Part shown: positions 1-7,000 of the stretch, piece by piece
Layout of the letters: each line of letters starts with the position of its first letter
Position numbering within the stretch: the stretch's first letter is position 1
From: Candidatus Poribacteria bacterium
GTDB lineage: Bacteria > Poribacteria > WGA-4E > DTYX01
Length of the DNA stretch: 10,754 nt
Assembly: GCA_012961655.1 (NCBI GenBank)
Contig: DTYX01000575.1
Location: 1 to 10,754, forward strand
Direction: 5' to 3'
Notes under the pieces: generated by a model
The model's database searches: none
What the model saw: the letters and a program-made list of their open reading frames with translations, nothing else
What the model was told of the DNA's origin: nothing
Translations under genes and position numbers: made by a program

Positions 1-499
1 AACAAATCATATCATCATGTTCTAGAAGCTGTCGGTATTCTTCAGGCTCCGGATTTCTGACGAAGCGTTCTAAATGACATCCCTTTTTGCTCAGATTAAA
101 ATACGGTCCTTCGAGATGCAGACCTAAAATTCGCGCGCCGACGCCTTTCACAGATTTTGCCTCACGCGCCGCTTCGATTGCAGTGATGAGCCTCTCTAAG
201 GAATCCGAGGCCGTGGTCGGTAGGATTGATGTTGTGCCACCACCAGCGTGAAACCTGGTAATATTCAAAATATCTTCCACCGTGCCATCCATCGTATCTG
301 AGCCATTTCCGCCATGTACGTGAATGTCTATAAATCCTGGCGAGACATATAGTCCTGTTGCGTCGATGACCTCGCCTTCTTCGGCGTCAATCTTTCCACC
401 AATTTGAACTATCAGCCCATTGTCGATGACGACGTCCGCGCCGTCCAGAACACCATCTGGCGTGATAACCCGGCCATTCTTTATTACTATCCTTGACAT
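1..499 (-). CDS. nagA: N-acetylglucosamine-6-phosphate deacetylase, N-terminal part (runs off window)
   Basis: The enzyme removes the acetyl group from GlcNAc-6-phosphate to give glucosamine-6-phosphate in cytoplasmic amino-sugar catabolism and wall recycling. Translating the minus strand from the ATG at 499 gives about 166 residues with no stop before the window edge. Visible are the N-terminal beta-sandwich strand pattern (IVIKNGRVITPDGV), the amidohydrolase metal motif PGFIDIHVHG (His60 and His62), and the NagA signature LGLHLEGPYFN, whose Glu130 corresponds to the metal-ligand Glu of the family, followed by KKGCH. The remaining histidines and catalytic Asp lie outside the window. The start overlaps the end of the upstream YkgJ-like gene by 13 bp (487-499), so translation is probably coupled and the two share a transcript. 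Assignment rests on motif recognition; a related amidohydrolase is possible but unlikely given the LEGPY-KKG-H pattern. Confidence 0.93.
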   Translation of the reverse strand, partial: MSRIVIKNGRVITPDGVLDGADVVIDNGLIVQIGGKIDAEEGEVIDATGLYVSPGFIDIHVHGGNGSDTMDGTVEDILNITRFHAGGGTTSILPTTASDSLERLITAIEAAREAKSVKGVGARILGLHLEGPYFNLSKKGCHLERFVRNPEPEEYRQLLEHDDMIC

Positions 500-1113
500 G
501 ATGATTTCCCCTTCGCTATTATAGGCACATCATCTTTTTCCAATATCCTGACGACCATATAACAATTTGGCGTCTTTTCGTCGGCGCCGAGTTCTTTACT
601 CAATCGCTTTGTCTCCCGCCAATAATGAACATAGTTAATCGGTTTCACTTTATCCCTTTTCCCTTTAAACGTTTTATTACAACATGAAACCTTATCGCCA
701 TTGAACATCGGATAACCCCAGATGCGACAGATTACTGGGCGTTGCTTGTATACGACGCAGACACCGCCAACCAGCATCGGACATTCAGCTTCAGGCGAAC
801 CTTTGATGGCGTCTATGGCTTTATTTCCGGCGTCATCCACCATCTTCTCCATAGTGTAACCTAAATTTTCCATACGTCGAATCGCCCTCTTCGCTTTTTT
901 CAACACGTAATCTCTCACTTCTACTGGTAACGCCTCCAATGCCTCTTTCAAGTACAGTCCCTCAACTTCAGCGAAGAGCAATGTTGCCGTATTCACACAG
1001 CAAGCGTAACAGGTCGGCGGACACAATCTATCCGCGAGGTACATCCGAAGATTCGCTGTTTGACGGTCTATATCTCTAGTTAGATACAGATATTCTGCTA
1101 AAATTTCATTCAT
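487..1113 (-). CDS. YkgJ-family (UPF0153-like) cysteine-cluster protein, putative Zn/Fe-binding
   Basis: A 208-residue cytoplasmic protein of a family annotated as zinc- or iron-chelating with no firmly known reaction. The cysteine pattern is clear: CPPTCYACC (Cys31, 35, 38, 39), then CPMLVGGVCVVYKQRP with Cys111 and Cys119, the hallmark RPVICR (Cys129), and a further CC at 144-145. That gives about nine cysteines able to hold one or two metal sites. The middle (55-105) is helical and charged with no signal peptide or membrane segment. The ATG at 1113 is preceded closely by AGGAA, a weak and very short-spaced Shine-Dalgarno; no in-frame alternative start lies just upstream. It overlaps nagA by 13 bp, so the pair is likely one operon. 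A role linked to amino-sugar metabolism is only a guess from context. Confidence 0.85.
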   Translation of the reverse strand: MNEILAEYLYLTRDIDRQTANLRMYLADRLCPPTCYACCVNTATLLFAEVEGLYLKEALEALPVEVRDYVLKKAKRAIRRMENLGYTMEKMVDDAGNKAIDAIKGSPEAECPMLVGGVCVVYKQRPVICRIWGYPMFNGDKVSCCNKTFKGKRDKVKPINYVHYWRETKRLSKELGADEKTPNCYMVVRILEKDDVPIIAKGKSSCQG

Positions 1114-1115
1114 TT

Positions 1116-1186
1116 CCTGAAAGCCGGCGACGGTAACCCGCTTTGCTCCAGACTTTCTGTCCGAGGTTAGGGCGGCGTCACGCAGG
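1116..1186 (-). promoter_or_regulatory. Candidate structured 5' leader of the ykgJ-like/nagA operon
   Basis: Read on the minus strand, the leader can form nested helices. An outer CCUG (1183-1186) pairs with CAGG (1116-1119), which contains part of the Shine-Dalgarno. Inside it, GUGACG (1176-1181) pairs with CGUCGC (1127-1132), then CCGC (1172-1175) with GCGG (1138-1141). At the centre is a hairpin with arms CUCGGAC and GUCUGGAG. The string GCAAAGCGGGUUACCG resembles pieces of the c-di-GMP-I (GEMM) riboswitch consensus, but the full aptamer arrangement is not present. It may be an unknown regulatory RNA or chance pairing in a GC-rich leader. Confidence 0.35.
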
Positions 1187-1232
1187 TTTTATTCTCCCTA
1201 TGAACTACTGCCAAGAAACTGTTGTAAAGTGT

Positions 1233-1260
1233 AGCATAATTATTAAAAAAAAACAACCAA
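1233..1260 (-). promoter_or_regulatory. Weak candidate promoter for the ykgJ-like/nagA operon
   Basis: On the minus strand TTGGTT (1255-1260) and TATGCT (1233-1238) are separated by 16 nt that include a T-rich run. The boxes match the sigma-70 consensus at 3/6 and 4/6 positions. The position upstream of the structured leader is sensible, but the match is poor. Confidence 0.3.
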
Positions 1261-1283
1261 AATCATCCAATCCCAGAAATTCC

Positions 1284-1311
1284 TTGACACAAAAGAGTTT
1301 TATAGTATAAT
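1284..1311 (+). promoter_or_regulatory. Sigma-70-type promoter for the metallopeptidase gene
   Basis: TTGACA (1284-1289) and TATAAT (1306-1311) are both perfect consensus boxes separated by 16 nt in an A/T-rich context. Transcription would begin near 1318, giving a leader of about 45 nt before the ATG at 1364. Confidence 0.8.
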
Positions 1312-1363
1312 TAAAAAAATCCACTCAGAAATTTTAACTTATTCACCCAGGAGAGTTTTGCAG

Positions 1364-2260
1364 ATGTATAATCGCTTTTCACAAATGTTTGGATTTTATA
1401 TTGTACTTATGCCACTCGGAGTATTAATCTGCGGATGTTGGTCCAATATTGCTTTATTCGAGTCACACAGACAGTCGGACTATAGTTTGCCTCACTCAAA
1501 ACCTGATTTCCTCGGCAATCCGCCTGAAGGGATAACAGTTCGTCCTACTCCTATTAAAAGATACAAGCAAGTTTTTTATATTCTCGAAACGGAATATTTT
1601 AAGATTTACTTCGCCGAAAAAGACAAGGATTTGGCGTTCAACTCAGTCAGGGAAGTCGATGCCGTATATGAGAAGTTAGCCGATTGGTATCAGCATCAAC
1701 TGGTCACTCCCTATGAAATTTACTTTCTGCCGGACAAAAGCACTATTTACAGGGTAACGGGAGAGACTCGCGACCTCGGTGGCGTCGTTACTCAGAGGCG
1801 CGGCACGCTGTTTATCGCCTCTCAATATTACAATACTCAGACGGTAGCGCATGAACTCTCGCATATTTTTCTACGAAAGAAATTGCATGAACGAAAAATA
1901 CCCATCTGGTTTAACGAAGGGTTGGCGGAATATCTCTCTACCCCACAAGTTAATTCTGATTACTTCCGAAATTTTATCTTTAAGAAGCTGCTGAACGCTG
2001 ACAGATTATACACCTGGCGGGAGATGGAACGTAACATCATGCTCAGAAACGCTTCGCTCACTTACGCCGAAGCGCTCAGTATCATCTTGTTTTTGAATCA
2101 ACGATACGGCGAGGATAAACTCAAAGAATTACTGAATCTTTATTCGGAACGCGATTATCATCGCAGCTTCATCGCCGCGATGAGTGAGATTTATGGCAAA
2201 TCCCAGAGGAATTTGGAGCGGGAATGGCTTGATTTTGTCAGGGAATATAATAACCGCTGA
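1364..2260 (+). CDS. Gluzincin (peptidase-MA-like) metallopeptidase, probable exported lipoprotein
   Basis: A 298-residue protein with the zinc-peptidase motif HELSH (His163, Glu164, His167) followed 17 residues later by Glu185 in WFNEGLAEYL, the gluzincin arrangement seen in the peptidase MA family. It is therefore probably a zinc-dependent peptidase or inactive relative; the substrate is unknown. The N-terminus has a hydrophobic stretch (about residues 9-22) ending in LICGC, a slightly non-canonical lipobox, suggesting export and lipid anchoring at Cys25 or Cys23. Residues about 65-160 contain the N-terminal beta-rich portion typical of these domains. A TTG at 1358 opens the same frame two codons earlier, but AGGAGAG (1349-1355) sits 8 nt from the ATG at 1364 and only 2 nt from the TTG, so I chose the ATG. 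It looks monocistronic, with its own promoter and downstream hairpins. Confidence 0.83.
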   Translation: MYNRFSQMFGFYIVLMPLGVLICGCWSNIALFESHRQSDYSLPHSKPDFLGNPPEGITVRPTPIKRYKQVFYILETEYFKIYFAEKDKDLAFNSVREVDAVYEKLADWYQHQLVTPYEIYFLPDKSTIYRVTGETRDLGGVVTQRRGTLFIASQYYNTQTVAHELSHIFLRKKLHERKIPIWFNEGLAEYLSTPQVNSDYFRNFIFKKLLNADRLYTWREMERNIMLRNASLTYAEALSIILFLNQRYGEDKLKELLNLYSERDYHRSFIAAMSEIYGKSQRNLEREWLDFVREYNNR

Positions 2261-2264
2261 TTGT

Positions 2265-2290
2265 AAGACCACGCCGATTGGAGCGGTCTT
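2265..2290 (+). terminator. Imperfect hairpin just after the metallopeptidase stop
   Basis: AAGACC (2265-2270) pairs with GGTCTT (2285-2290), with further interrupted C-G pairs inside and a small loop. It starts 4 nt after the stop codon and is followed by TAAAA rather than a T-run. It may act as a terminator or 3'-end stabiliser together with the next hairpin. Confidence 0.4.
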
Positions 2291-2292
2291 TA

Positions 2293-2321
2293 AAATCAGC
2301 GCGGTCAGTAGCCGCTGATTT
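2293..2321 (+). terminator. 9-bp perfect hairpin in the metallopeptidase-ferredoxin spacer
   Basis: AAATCAGCG (2293-2301) and CGCTGATTT (2313-2321) form a perfect 9-bp stem around an 11-nt loop. The downstream arm CCGCTGATT also resembles the sequence at the metallopeptidase stop (2254-2262), so part of the spacer may be a small duplication. There is no strong U-tract, so termination is a tentative reading. Confidence 0.4.
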
Positions 2322-2405
2322 ATTGACCATGTTGATGCGGTTATATCATTTTCATTCTGACTTCGCGTAGTTTACTTTGAAAGTTAGCAAGCCAGAGAAT
2401 CGATC

Positions 2406-2433
2406 TTTACGTTTCACGCACCACGCAACACGC
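2406..2433 (-). repeat. Tandem heptamer array (four units, RCGTRAW family)
   Basis: Four consecutive 7-nt units: on the plus strand TTTACGT, TTCACGC, ACCACGC, AACACGC, the reverse complement of the RCGTRAW family seen at the three other full arrays here. It ends directly before the AAGGGG ribosome binding site of the ferredoxin gene. Two units match the consensus and two are degenerate. Confidence 0.7.
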
Positions 2434-2445
2434 AAGGGGTATAAT

Positions 2446-2688
2446 ATGTCAAAAGCGATTATTCACATCGATGAAACGCTATGCAAAGGCACTGAAGGGT
2501 GTAAGCTCTGCATCTCTTTTTGTCCTCGCGAAGTTCTCGGAGTTTCGGAGACACTCACAGCAAGAGCAGTTCACCCGGCAGATGTCATCAACGAGGAAGA
2601 TTGCACTGCTTGTCAGTTATGTATGCTTTATTGTCCGGATTTAGCGATTACGGTGCAAAATAGAGAGGAGGATGAAGAGAATGTCTAA
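2446..2688 (+). CDS. 4Fe-4S ferredoxin subunit of a 2-oxoacid:ferredoxin oxidoreductase (KorD-like)
   Basis: An 80-residue small iron-sulfur protein, presumably the delta subunit that takes electrons from the 2-oxoacid oxidoreductase whose alpha subunit follows. Two cysteine motifs are visible: Cys13-x5-Cys19-x2-Cys22-x3-Cys26-Pro, and the classical Cys53-x2-Cys56-x2-Cys59-x3-Cys63-Pro, enough for two [4Fe-4S] clusters. The first motif has five rather than two residues between its first two cysteines. The frame is open further upstream, to 2377, but that stretch would translate the heptamer array. The ATG at 2446 has AAGGGG (2434-2439) 6 nt upstream and is the better start. Its stop overlaps the start of korA by 8 bp, indicating translational coupling. 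The korD name is inferred from context. Confidence 0.85.
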   Translation: MSKAIIHIDETLCKGTEGCKLCISFCPREVLGVSETLTARAVHPADVINEEDCTACQLCMLYCPDLAITVQNREEDEENV

Positions 2689-3865
2689 AGCTGTACTTCG
2701 TACCTCTTTGCTTCGCAAAGCCGTTATGACGGGAGTTCATTTTATGCAGGGCAATATTGCTTGCGCCGAGGGCGCGTTGGCGGCGGGCTGCAGGTTTTTC
2801 GCCGGCTATCCCATCACTCCTGCCACTGAGATAGCGGAACATTTAGCTCTGAGAATGCCCGAGGTGAATGGCGTATACGTCCAGATGGAAGATGAAATCG
2901 GTTCAATCGCGGCTGTGATAGGCGCATCGTGGACGGGGACGAAAGCGATGACCGCGACATCAGGGCCAGGCATCAGCTTGATGCAGGAGAACATCGGCTA
3001 TGCGGTCGGCACAGAGACACCTTGCGTTATCGTGGACGTCCAGCGCGGCGGACCTACAACCGGCATCCCATCCGTGCCGTTTCAGGGGGATACTTTGCAG
3101 GCAAGGCGCGGTTCGCATGGAGAATACGAAATTATCGCCATTTCGCCAGCATCGCCGCAGGAGATGTTCGACCTTACCATCCAGGCTTTCAATTTAGCAG
3201 AAAAGTTCAGAACTCCCGTTTATCTCATGGCGGATGCCTTTGTAGGGCACATGCGGGAAAAAGTCATCATACCAGAACCGGATGATATACAACTCGTTGA
3301 CAGAAAAATTCCACAAGATGTATCGGGCCCACGGGAAATAGCCGGCTTCCTCGATGAGGACGTCGCGCCGATGCCTGTACTCGGACGCGGCTTCAAAACA
3401 CATGTCACCGGTTCATGTCATGACCGCTACGGACAGCGCAATGTGGTCGATGCCGAAGCGTTGGACTTTTTCGTGAAACAGTTGAGCGACAAAATCCGCA
3501 AGCATGCCGATGAAATCATCATGACGGAATCATCCGACCTCGACGATGCGGACATCGCCATCATCTCCTACGGCAGCGTCTCACGCGCCGGTAAAGCGGC
3601 GACGATGCAAGCAAGGGAAGCGGGATTTAAAGTTGGCACGTTCCGTCCCGTCACACTGTGGCCGTTTCCAGAAACACAAATCGCTGAACTTGCCGAACAG
3701 GTCGGTACTATTTTGGTTTTGGAGAATAATCTTGGGCAATTATTTCACTATGTAAAAGCGGCAACAAATGGCAATGCAGATGTGCGTTTCATTCCGCCGA
3801 CTGTGCTGGGAACACTTCATAATCCTGAGCAGATTTTGGAAGAGATAAAGAGTCGTGAGACGTAA
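2681..3865 (+). CDS. korA: 2-oxoacid:ferredoxin oxidoreductase alpha subunit (KorA-like)
   Basis: This subunit carries the N-terminal pyrimidine-binding-type domain of thiamine-diphosphate 2-oxoacid:ferredoxin oxidoreductases, probably 2-oxoglutarate to succinyl-CoA. Seen: QGNIACAEGALAAGCRFFAGYPITPATEI near the N-terminus, then QMEDEIGSIAAVIGASW, TATSGPGISLMQENIGYA, and QRGGPTTGIPSVPFQGD, all typical of the POR_N domain. A C-terminal alpha/beta domain spans about residues 285-390. It has 394 residues from the ATG at 2681, which has AGGAGG (2666-2671) 9 nt upstream. In-frame ATGs at 2726 (MTGVHFMQGN) and 2744 (GGGAG 8 nt upstream) better match the usual N-terminal length of relatives, so the start is uncertain. 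The beta subunit with the diphosphate-binding domain is not downstream; it must be elsewhere for activity. A 2-ketoisovalerate type cannot be excluded. Confidence 0.88.
   Translation: MSKAVLRTSLLRKAVMTGVHFMQGNIACAEGALAAGCRFFAGYPITPATEIAEHLALRMPEVNGVYVQMEDEIGSIAAVIGASWTGTKAMTATSGPGISLMQENIGYAVGTETPCVIVDVQRGGPTTGIPSVPFQGDTLQARRGSHGEYEIIAISPASPQEMFDLTIQAFNLAEKFRTPVYLMADAFVGHMREKVIIPEPDDIQLVDRKIPQDVSGPREIAGFLDEDVAPMPVLGRGFKTHVTGSCHDRYGQRNVVDAEALDFFVKQLSDKIRKHADEIIMTESSDLDDADIAIISYGSVSRAGKAATMQAREAGFKVGTFRPVTLWPFPETQIAELAEQVGTILVLENNLGQLFHYVKAATNGNADVRFIPPTVLGTLHNPEQILEEIKSRET
2693..2720 (+). repeat. Two consecutive small perfect hairpins near the korA start
   Basis: GTAC-TTC-GTAC (2693-2703) and CTTTGC-TTC-GCAAAG (2706-2720) are two perfect inverted repeats sharing the loop TTC. 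They lie between the candidate korA starts at 2681 and 2744, in the part of the predicted N-terminus not seen in typical KorA proteins. They may be untranslated leader or a small palindromic insertion. Confidence 0.45.
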
Positions 3866-3866
3866 A
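3853..3866 (+). repeat. Two degenerate heptamer units at the korA stop
   Basis: TCGTGAG and ACGTAAA match the RCGTRAW repeat family at 5/7 and 7/7 positions and include the korA stop codon. With only two units, this may be coincidence. Confidence 0.3.
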
Positions 3867-3905
3867 ACAACTTTTTGCTTGGCAAGCCTAAATCAGTATA
3901 AGATG

Positions 3906-4003
3906 TAATGCATTATGTGTTGTATCAAGTTGTACAACGAAAATCAATTTTGATGATAAAGTAGCTTGACATTGTCAAAATGAATATTCTTGAGCTAAGT
4001 CAA
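3906..4003. promoter_or_regulatory. Cluster of short palindromes in the korA-pcrA spacer
   Basis: The 230-bp gene-free stretch 3866-4095 holds several dyads: TAATGCATTA (3906-3915), GTTGTACAAC (3929-3938), ATCAATTTTGAT (3943-3954, imperfect), TTGACATTGTCAA (3966-3978, a perfect 13-nt dyad) and TTGA-N6-TCAA (3990-4003). They could be operators for pcrA or a chance result in A/T-rich DNA. I recognise no specific regulator site; neither the Bacillus-type nor the E. coli-type LexA box is present. No reading frame of note exists in the stretch. Confidence 0.35.
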
Positions 4004-4010
4004 ATTTTCC

Positions 4011-4039
4011 TTGCTAATTTGCCGCAAGTTGTTTATACT
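4011..4039 (+). promoter_or_regulatory. Candidate promoter for pcrA
   Basis: TTGCTA (4011-4016, 4/6 to consensus) and TATACT (4034-4039, 5/6) are separated by 17 nt. Transcription would start near 4046, about 50 nt before the pcrA ATG. Confidence 0.55.
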
Positions 4040-4095
4040 ATTTTGTTGTCCTGATGACCAAAGCTTGTGCAAAATACTAATGAGAGGAATCCTAA

Positions 4096-7000
4096 ATGAA
4101 CAGTATTCTCGAAAATCTAAACCCCGTTCAGAGAGAAGCCGTACAGCATATTGACGGTCCATTGTTGTTGCTATCCGGCGCAGGTAGCGGAAAAACCCGT
4201 GTCATTACTCATCGTATTGCCTATCTCATTTCAGAATATGGCGTTTCACCGCTGAATATTCTGGCTGTTACCTTTACCAACAAAGCTGCCGGGGAGATGA
4301 AAAACCGCCTGGAAAACTTAATCGGTTTAGCCAGTAAGCTAGTCTGGGTTGCAACGTTTCATTCGAGTTGCGCTCGGATTTTGCGGAAAGATATCGACAA
4401 ATTGGGATACAAAAATTCTTTTACGATTTATGATGGCGCGGACCAAAACGCACTCATAAAGGAGATACTCAGTGATAAGCGTAAAAATATTCAATTGGGA
4501 CCAGGGGCTATTTTGAATGAAATTAGCAGGGCTAAAGAACGGTTAATCACTTACGATGATTATGCAAAAATGACGGGCGATGTATTTGAGAAAAGCGTGT
4601 CTGAGGTCTACAAAGAATATCAGACATATCTGAAAACCAACAACGCCCTCGATTTTGATGATTTGATTATGTTGACGGTACAGTTGTTCGTCGAATATCC
4701 TGAGGTTCTGGAGTTTTATCAGGAGAGGTTCCGATATATCATGGTGGATGAATATCAGGATACCAACCACAGCCAGTATCAACTCATCCGCATGTTGGCG
4801 GCTAAGCATAAGAATGTCTGCGTCGTGGGCGACGATGACCAATGCCTTCCTGCGGGAACACTTATTAGAACCCCCGACGGTCAGATGCCAATCGAGGATG
4901 TTCGATGGGAGGACATAATAATTGCAGCATCCGGACGGAGTAAGACACACCAAGCGCCTGTAATTGGAATACACCGAAAAGAATATGAAGGCAAATTAGT
5001 CAAAATTACCACCGAAAGCGGCGCTGTGTTGCGCGCTACGCCGAATCATGTCCTCTTTGCTTCCCTGCGCGCAGACAAAAAGACTCATTGTGTATATCTG
5101 ATGTATCGCCGCGATAAGGGCTACAGAATAGGTATTAGCAAAGGCGCGCGAAGCAACGGATTCAAAGATAGACCATTAGAAGTTGGAATAAGGCAACGTT
5201 GTGTTCAAGAGAATGCCGATAAAGCATGGATTATCAAAGTCTGCAAATCACGCTCTGAAGCGCAACTTTGGGAGCAATACTACTCAACTCAATATGGAAT
5301 TCCTACAACCGTTTTTGATGCTATCGGAGGTACAAACAACCTCGACCAAAATCAGATTGACTCGCTCTATTCGATGATTGACACTGAACGCAACGCCAAA
5401 AAGCTCATGCGCGACCTATACATTTTTTACGATTATCCTCACCATCGTCCAAAGGGAATTTCAGGCAATAGACTTCCCGACCGGCAAACGGTTAATTTTA
5501 CGATGTTCAGCGACAAAAGACGTAGCCATAGAAGTCCATGGAATGCTCACCGAGTTTCACTAAATACTACCGATAGGGATTTGGAAAAGCGATTGCAGAT
5601 GCAGGGGCATTCTACTAGGGAAGGGCGCAGAGATACCTGGCGCGTTGAAAAAGTGCGGTTGAACTACGATGATGCACTGGAACTTGCTAATCTCCTTGCG
5701 CAAGCTGGCGGCGGATTGGATATCGCTCAATATGCGTTTCTTGTGGGAAACCGAAGATATTCTTTCCATCCCGCAAGTCACATCCATCCTACGATGATTG
5801 TAGCGATTGAAAAAGAGGATCAAATTGTTGAGGATAAAGTTAAAAAAGTCGAGTGGGGAGATTACAAAGGCTATGTCTATGATTTAGACGTGGATGAACT
5901 CCATAACTACATCGCCAACGGAGTAGTCGTCCACAATTCGATTTACTCATGGCGAGGCGCGGACATCCGCAACATTCTGGATTTTGAGAAAGATTACGAT
6001 GAAATCAAAACCCTTCGCTTAGAGCAGAATTACCGTTCGACGAAGAGTATCCTCGAAGCGGCTTATGAGGTCGTCCAAAATAACCGCTTTCGCAAAGAGA
6101 AGAAGCTCTGGACGGAGAATGAAGTGGGCGATAATCTCTTTCTATATGAAGCGGCTGACGAAGATGACGAAGCTGAATTTGTGGCTGAGACGATTTCCAA
6201 CTTCGTCTCAAAAGGCGGTCGGTACAGCGATATCGCGGTTTTTTATCGCGTTCACGCCCAATCCAGAGTTATTGAAGACGCTCTGCGTCGAGCAAATGTC
6301 CCCTACATCATCGTCGGCGGCGTGAGGTTTTACGAGCGCATGGAAGTCAAAGACGTATTGGCGTATCTGCGAGTGCTGGTCAATCCGATGGATTCGGTAA
6401 GTCTCAAGCGCATTATCAACGTCCCTCGTCGAGGCATTGGGAATACGACGATGCAGCGATTGGAAAATTTCGCCGCTATAGAACGCATTAGCCTGTTCGA
6501 CGCGCTTAAAGCGGTCGAGGAGATTGATGACATCCGCCCGAATATAAAAGCGAGTATCTCTCAGTTCGTAAAGATTATGGACAGCTTCGATTTAAGCGAA
6601 CACCCGTCTGTTATCGTCGAACAATTGCTTGAGAAAACCAAATACCTTGAATCGCTGAAGGAGACAAAGACCATCGAAGCGCAGAGCCGCGCCGAAAACG
6701 TGGGCGAATTGGTAACTGCCACTAAAGATTATGAACAACGCGAAGAATCGCCGACTTTAGCGGGATTTTTGGAAAATATAGCTTTAGTCGCCGATATAGA
6801 TAAATTTGATGAAACCATCGACCAAGTAGCATTGATGACCCTTCACAGCGCAAAGGGTCTGGAATTTCCCATAGTCTTCATTGCAGGAGTCGAGGAAGGG
6901 CTTCTCCCCTACTATCGTGCTTTTGAGGATGATGAGGAAATGGAAGAGGAACGCCGTCTGTGCTATGTTGGCATGACCAGAGCCAAAAAACAGGTCTACC

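Noticed and set aside
2377..2445. Open-frame extension upstream of the ferredoxin
   Set aside because: It would translate the heptamer repeat array; the ATG at 2446 has a well-spaced AAGGGG.
2929..3285. 118-codon open frame on the plus strand inside korA
   Set aside because: Out-of-frame shadow of a clear gene; low-complexity Arg-rich translation and no recognisable motif.
3966..3994. TTGACA at 3966 as the -35 of a pcrA promoter
   Set aside because: No acceptable -10 box lies 16-18 nt downstream; it is better described as half of a 13-nt dyad.
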